A DNA stretch of 64,000 bases, from contig NZ_WHLY01000002.1 in assembly GCF_009296315.1 (NCBI RefSeq), forward strand, positions 6,360,501 through 6,424,500, given 5' to 3'. This stretch comes from Salmonirosea aquatica (lineage in GTDB: Bacteria > Bacteroidota > Bacteroidia > Cytophagales > Spirosomataceae). How positions within the stretch are numbered: the first letter of the stretch is position 1; every line of letters starts with the position of its first letter. The notes below the pieces were generated by a model. It searched no databases. It had not been told where the DNA came from and saw nothing but the letters and a program-made list of their open reading frames with translations. The position numbers and the translations under genes were made by a program. This document shows positions 60,722 through 64,000 of this stretch, in pieces.

Positions 60722-62686
60722 TCACCGCTGGGCGAAATCCGGCCTACCCTGCACCTCGGCGGGCGGACGCGTTTCGATCCACCACAGTTTATCGAGTTTG
60801 GGGGCGTAATAGCGGGCGAGTTTGTTTTTCAAAATTGCTACCCGCACAATTTCCTCTTTCAGCGGCACCAGGTTGCTGCTGGTACCCAGCACCTGCCGAA
60901 ACCCATCCAGCATGTAGGGTTCGTTTTGTAAAGTATCTATGTCAAAATTCGTAACTGCGACCCATTCCACAGTATTCTCATTGACCAGTTCAGCGGGTGG
61001 TGTATCTTTAAAATTGACAAAAGTTTGGTAGTAAATCTTCTTCGGAACTTTTGCACTTGTAAGAGGATTGCTATTTTGCCCAAAGCCAAGGGCGATTGGT
61101 CTTTGCTTGAATTCCCGGTTTACTTCTTCATACGTAGCTTGTTTGCCGTCAAGGTAGAATTCGGTCATTCCCTCGTACCCAATCAACTCCCGTTCTTTGT
61201 TAAAGTACCCCTCCCTGAATTTGGTGATGATATCACGCGGCTTCCAGTAAGCCTTTTTAAAATCTATTTTCAGGGTATGTTCGGCGGTGAATTTAGGCAA
61301 GTTCGCCAGCAGGAGTTGTTTAACCGTACTCGGTTCGTAGTCGACTGGGGTACCTACCGGATAGTTCGGTGGAAATACCAGATAATAATCCTGCCGAAGC
61401 CGATCCATCAAATTTTCAGTCAGGATAGCTACCTTGAACTCTGCACTTATTAATGGATTATGGCTGGCAAAGACGTTACTGCCCCACCAAAGTTCTTTAT
61501 ATTTCTTATCCTTCGGTTGAAGGCTATATGAAATATCCTCCTGCTCCTGCTCACGTATGTCTACTTTCCAGAAATAAAAACCATCGGCATCGGTATAGAT
61601 TGTCCCCAGTACTTTTGGTTCCGGTTGCTTTTCTGCATTCATCACAAAAGGCGCATGTTCCTTCTCTTCAAGTGGAACATTGGCCAGAGGCTGACCCGTG
61701 GCGCCATCGATAAGGATTCCGGCCAGGTATGCGTAATTCGCTTCAACTGTTTGTAAGGTACCTTGAGGCGATTCCTTTTGGGCCAAAGCTTCGATATCGG
61801 TCCTGAACATCGCCAGCAATACCAGCATCATAGGTAATGCAAAGAAGAAGCGAACCATATATACTTTGGCAGTTTCCCTACGGTTCATCATGATGATCCG
61901 TTGCTTCAACGACGAGAAATTGAACTGGTTGGCCAGGCGAAATTCAGGTACCCCTGACACCTTTAAAAGCAAGAACTGGTACGCCCGCGCATCCACGCCG
62001 TTTTCGAGCACCGCGCGATCGGCAATGAATTCCAGATTCTGGCGGATGGCGTGACGAATCAGCCACGCGAAGGGATTATACCAGTTCAGGACACAAAGTA
62101 CCTCCCCGAAAAGAATGTCGAACGTGTGCCGCTGCCGCACATGCACCAGTTCGTGCAGCATGATTTCCTGCAACTCACTTTCCTGATGTAAGGTAGGATT
62201 GATGAAAATGGCATTGCCAAACGAAAAAGGCACGATATTCCGCTCGACGTGGTAGATTTTCACACTTTCCTCCGACACCAAACGCGCCCGCCGCTTGATT
62301 CGCAGGTAGGCTACCCCATGCAGCAGCAACCGCAAAAACATGAAAACCACACCCGCAAGAAGCAAGAGCAAAACCCAGTCGCCCCAGGCAAGCTCTGACT
62401 CAGCCACAATCGCCCCCGGTGTTTCAAAAGCTGGTACCGGCCCGGGAGTACTCAGACTTTGGATCGTGGGTAGGTGTTGCACCAGAGGTACCTTGTCCAG
62501 ATCGGTCTGTGGAAGTGCCCGGTTCAGGTCGATGAAAGGAATGAAGAACGAAAGGGCAGAGTATTTCAGCAGGTACCAGCGGTTTTCGGTGTAAAAAGTA
62601 TGACGGCGCAACACCAGCTGGTAAAAAAGCCCGACCACCGCCAGGCTAATGGATAGTTTGAGGAGATAGTCGAAAATGGGCGACAT
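60722..62686 (-). CDS. BlaR1-type M56 sensor peptidase
   Basis: A 654-residue membrane protein with four N-terminal helices and a cytoplasmic zinc peptidase loop: His178, Glu179 and His182 in MLHELVHVRQ. After the last helix (about 290-305) comes an extracytoplasmic part with a carboxypeptidase-regulatory-like domain (about 325-390; AYLAGILIDGATGQPLANVP) and a larger unknown region, rather than a penicillin-binding domain. By family, a signal outside triggers the M56 loop, which leads to cleavage of the BlaI repressor. It follows blaI on the same strand with a 43-bp gap. The inducer is unknown. Confidence 0.88.
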   Translation of the reverse strand: MSPIFDYLLKLSISLAVVGLFYQLVLRRHTFYTENRWYLLKYSALSFFIPFIDLNRALPQTDLDKVPLVQHLPTIQSLSTPGPVPAFETPGAIVAESELAWGDWVLLLLLAGVVFMFLRLLLHGVAYLRIKRRARLVSEESVKIYHVERNIVPFSFGNAIFINPTLHQESELQEIMLHELVHVRQRHTFDILFGEVLCVLNWYNPFAWLIRHAIRQNLEFIADRAVLENGVDARAYQFLLLKVSGVPEFRLANQFNFSSLKQRIIMMNRRETAKVYMVRFFFALPMMLVLLAMFRTDIEALAQKESPQGTLQTVEANYAYLAGILIDGATGQPLANVPLEEKEHAPFVMNAEKQPEPKVLGTIYTDADGFYFWKVDIREQEQEDISYSLQPKDKKYKELWWGSNVFASHNPLISAEFKVAILTENLMDRLRQDYYLVFPPNYPVGTPVDYEPSTVKQLLLANLPKFTAEHTLKIDFKKAYWKPRDIITKFREGYFNKERELIGYEGMTEFYLDGKQATYEEVNREFKQRPIALGFGQNSNPLTSAKVPKKIYYQTFVNFKDTPPAELVNENTVEWVAVTNFDIDTLQNEPYMLDGFRQVLGTSSNLVPLKEEIVRVAILKNKLARYYAPKLDKLWWIETRPPAEVQGRPDFAQR

Positions 62687-62729
62687 GGCGGTAAACTTTA
62701 AGGGTGAATATATCCAGGGCTGAATTCAA

Positions 62730-63092
62730 TCAGCTCTTTTTTCCTTCAATCAAATCGATGATTTCTTTCAATTCTTCGGTGGATATTTTGTTTTTCTCCA
62801 CAAAGAAATTGACCAACTCTTTGTAGGAGTTTTCAAAGTAATCTTTCACCACCCCACCCAGAAATTTGTGTTTGTAGGCTTCTTCGGAGATTTCCGGCGC
62901 GTAAAGCAGCGTATTCCCGACCATCCGGCTGACTACGTACCCTTTCTTTTCAAGATTCTTGATCGTCGAAGCCAGGGTGGTGTAAGGTGGAATCGGTTCG
63001 TCCAGGTACTCCATAAATGCCTTGATGTTTCCCTCGCCCGTGCGCCAGACGGCGCGCATGGCATCTTCTTCCTGCTGAGTTAATTTTTCCAT
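62730..63092 (-). CDS. BlaI/MecI-family repressor
   Basis: A 120-residue repressor. The winged helix (about 1-80) shows LTQQEEDAMRAVWRTGEGNI, PPYTTLASTIKNLEKKGYV and RMVGNTLLYAPEIS; the C-terminus (about 80-120) is a dimerisation helix set. Two operator-like palindromes lie just upstream of its start, consistent with autoregulation of blaI-blaR1. The M56 protein encoded downstream is the expected cleaving protease. Confidence 0.92.
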   Translation of the reverse strand: MEKLTQQEEDAMRAVWRTGEGNIKAFMEYLDEPIPPYTTLASTIKNLEKKGYVVSRMVGNTLLYAPEISEEAYKHKFLGGVVKDYFENSYKELVNFFVEKNKISTEELKEIIDLIEGKKS

Positions 63093-63093
63093 A

Positions 63094-63139
63094 TCTACGA
63101 TCTTTTCGTAAATCTACGAATATTTCGTAGATATGCAAA
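63094..63139 (-). promoter_or_regulatory. blaI operators and promoter
   Basis: TCTACGAA-TAT-TTCGTAGA (63113-63131) is a perfect 8-bp inverted repeat. A second, weaker TACGA-N5-TCGTA copy lies at 63096-63110, just before the blaI start. On the minus strand TTTG (63136-63139) and TAGATTTA (63109-63116), 19 bp apart, form a promoter with one mismatch, so bound BlaI would block it. Confidence 0.75.
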
Positions 63140-63182
63140 TGAATTTATGTAAAATATGGACATTTGGCGCAGTCGGGGAAAC

Positions 63183-63216
63183 AAAAAAGCCGCCCCAGCG
63201 AGCGGAACGGCTTTTC
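63183..63216 (-). terminator. intrinsic terminator of DUF885 peptidase gene
   Basis: AAAAGCCG (63185-63192) and CGGCTTTT (63208-63215) form an 8-bp stem with a 15-base loop; on the minus strand the right arm ends in a T-run. It lies 36 bp after the DUF885 stop, separating that gene from blaI. Confidence 0.75.
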
Positions 63217-63251
63217 TGAATTAACGATTTGCAGCAATGCCTGCTGTCAAA

Positions 63252-64000
63252 TCATTTCTCGAACTCATAAAACTTCCACTGGGTCTGGTAATCAGGAGTC
63301 AAAGGCTGATTGGTGAGGGTAGCCCGTACCATTTCGATGGGCATATTATTCTCGCGCATGACCGCTTCATGAAACTGCTGGAAAGTCATTTTACCACTAT
63401 CCACCAGTTCCTTTTTGAGACTAAAAATCTGCAACCCGCCAATCAGGTAAGCCACCTGATACAAGGGACTGTACCCGCCCTCGAACGAACGCCGCACCTC
63501 GCCTTCAGCGTTGGCCCGTTCGTGCCCGACACGATCCACCAGAAAGTCAATGCACTCCTGGGGTGTCCACTTGCCCAGGTGGTAGTTGAGCGAGAAAATA
63601 ATGCGCGCGCAGCGGTGCATGCGCCAGAACAACATCCCGATGCGTTCTTCGGGGGTTTTGGCAAAACCTTTGTCATACAGCAGTAGCTCCCAGTACAGCG
63701 CCCATCCCTCCGTCCAGAAAGGAGTACGGAATTCGTTGCGGTAGGATTTATAGCGGCTGCTCATGTAGTACTGCAGGTGGTGACCAGGTACCAGCTCGTG
63801 CTGCACCGTAGGCCGCGAAAAGTAGGGGTTGTTCCCGCGCATGCTCATGAGCTTGTCTTCGTGCTCCATCGTATGGGTCGGGTAGGATATGATGATATCC
63901 CGGCCACCGAGGAAAAAAGGATTCACCAGCTGCCGCTCGGGAGTCATCATTTGCATTCCCCAGGTTTCATCGGCGATTTCGGGGTACTGATACAGGTTAT
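63252..64000 (-). CDS. DUF885-family peptidase, 5' end outside window
   Basis: The C-terminal part (about 249 residues) of a DUF885 zinc-peptidase-like protein; the reading frame stays open to the window edge, so the N-terminus is missing. The metal-binding motif is QHELVPGHHLQYY, a HExxxGHH form typical of the family, with the WTEGWALYWELLLYDKGF block next and YQVAYLIGGLQIFSLKKEL near the end. Family members are secreted or cytoplasmic carboxypeptidase-like enzymes of poorly known role. It has its own terminator. Confidence 0.82.
   Translation of the reverse strand, partial: NLYQYPEIADETWGMQMMTPERQLVNPFFLGGRDIIISYPTHTMEHEDKLMSMRGNNPYFSRPTVQHELVPGHHLQYYMSSRYKSYRNEFRTPFWTEGWALYWELLLYDKGFAKTPEERIGMLFWRMHRCARIIFSLNYHLGKWTPQECIDFLVDRVGHERANAEGEVRRSFEGGYSPLYQVAYLIGGLQIFSLKKELVDSGKMTFQQFHEAVMRENNMPIEMVRATLTNQPLTPDYQTQWKFYEFEK

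Overview
The window reads as a chromosomal segment of a Bacteroidota bacterium, most likely order Cytophagales (Spirosomataceae/Cytophagaceae-like; this placement is inference from gene content, not a search). Supporting signs are PorT-like outer-membrane barrels, lipoproteins with Bacteroidota-style signal peptides, the NspC polyamine enzyme, a hisS-hisG-hisD-hisC cluster, TAnnTTTG-type -7 promoter boxes (perfect matches upstream of pyrG, yidC, hisS and others) and few Shine-Dalgarno sequences. Composition is roughly 50% GC except for one AT-rich stretch at 21.85-24.07 kb. No rRNA, tRNA, CRISPR array or intact insertion sequence was recognised.

Layout. 0-5.6 kb: SnoaL-like protein, secreted GH39 enzyme, two poorly characterised envelope proteins and a secreted M28 peptidase with a PDZ domain. 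5.6-9.9 kb: MerR-type regulator, alaS, secreted GH43. 10-12.8 kb: Uma2-like nuclease, an Xre-RES toxin-antitoxin pair, a DUF1801 protein and a four-helix membrane protein. 12.8-18.6 kb: tandem barrel genes (one frameshifted), sulfatase, polysaccharide deacetylase, FMN reductase, another barrel. 18.8-21.3 kb: oxyR convergent with an esterase fused to a beta-propeller. 21.4-24.1 kb: REP-like palindromes followed by an AT-rich island with an attC-like site. 24.2-31.9 kb: DEAD-box helicase, Tex, an AddA-like UvrD helicase, a barrel. 32-36.7 kb: hisS-hisG-hisD-hisC. 36.9-44.4 kb: a small basic protein, methyltransferase, GT2, hemL, a TPR/periplasmic-binding protein, yidC. 44.5-50.2 kb: pyrG, nspC, DEDDh exonuclease, bestrophin, frameshifted GH113. 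50.5-51.9 kb: small secreted protein and a sugar-phosphate isomerase-like protein. 52.2-55.7 kb: an uncharacterised four-gene envelope module (soluble coiled coil, membrane coiled coil, membrane-anchored Ppx/GppA-like protein, five-helix protein). 55.7-59.5 kb: frameshifted GT39-type transferase and three unknown genes. 59.7-64 kb: secreted nucleoside hydrolase, blaR1-blaI and a DUF885 peptidase cut by the window edge.

Three signals stand out. First, the palindrome GGTACC occurs about 125 times (my count by eye) where about 16 are expected by chance, in all coding phases and between genes, and is absent from the AT-rich island. Second, the four-gene module at 52.2-55.7 kb looks like an undescribed envelope system. 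Third, four genes are broken or altered by frameshifts that are each repaired by one extra base in a G/C run, which suggests either assembly errors or slippage-prone tracts.
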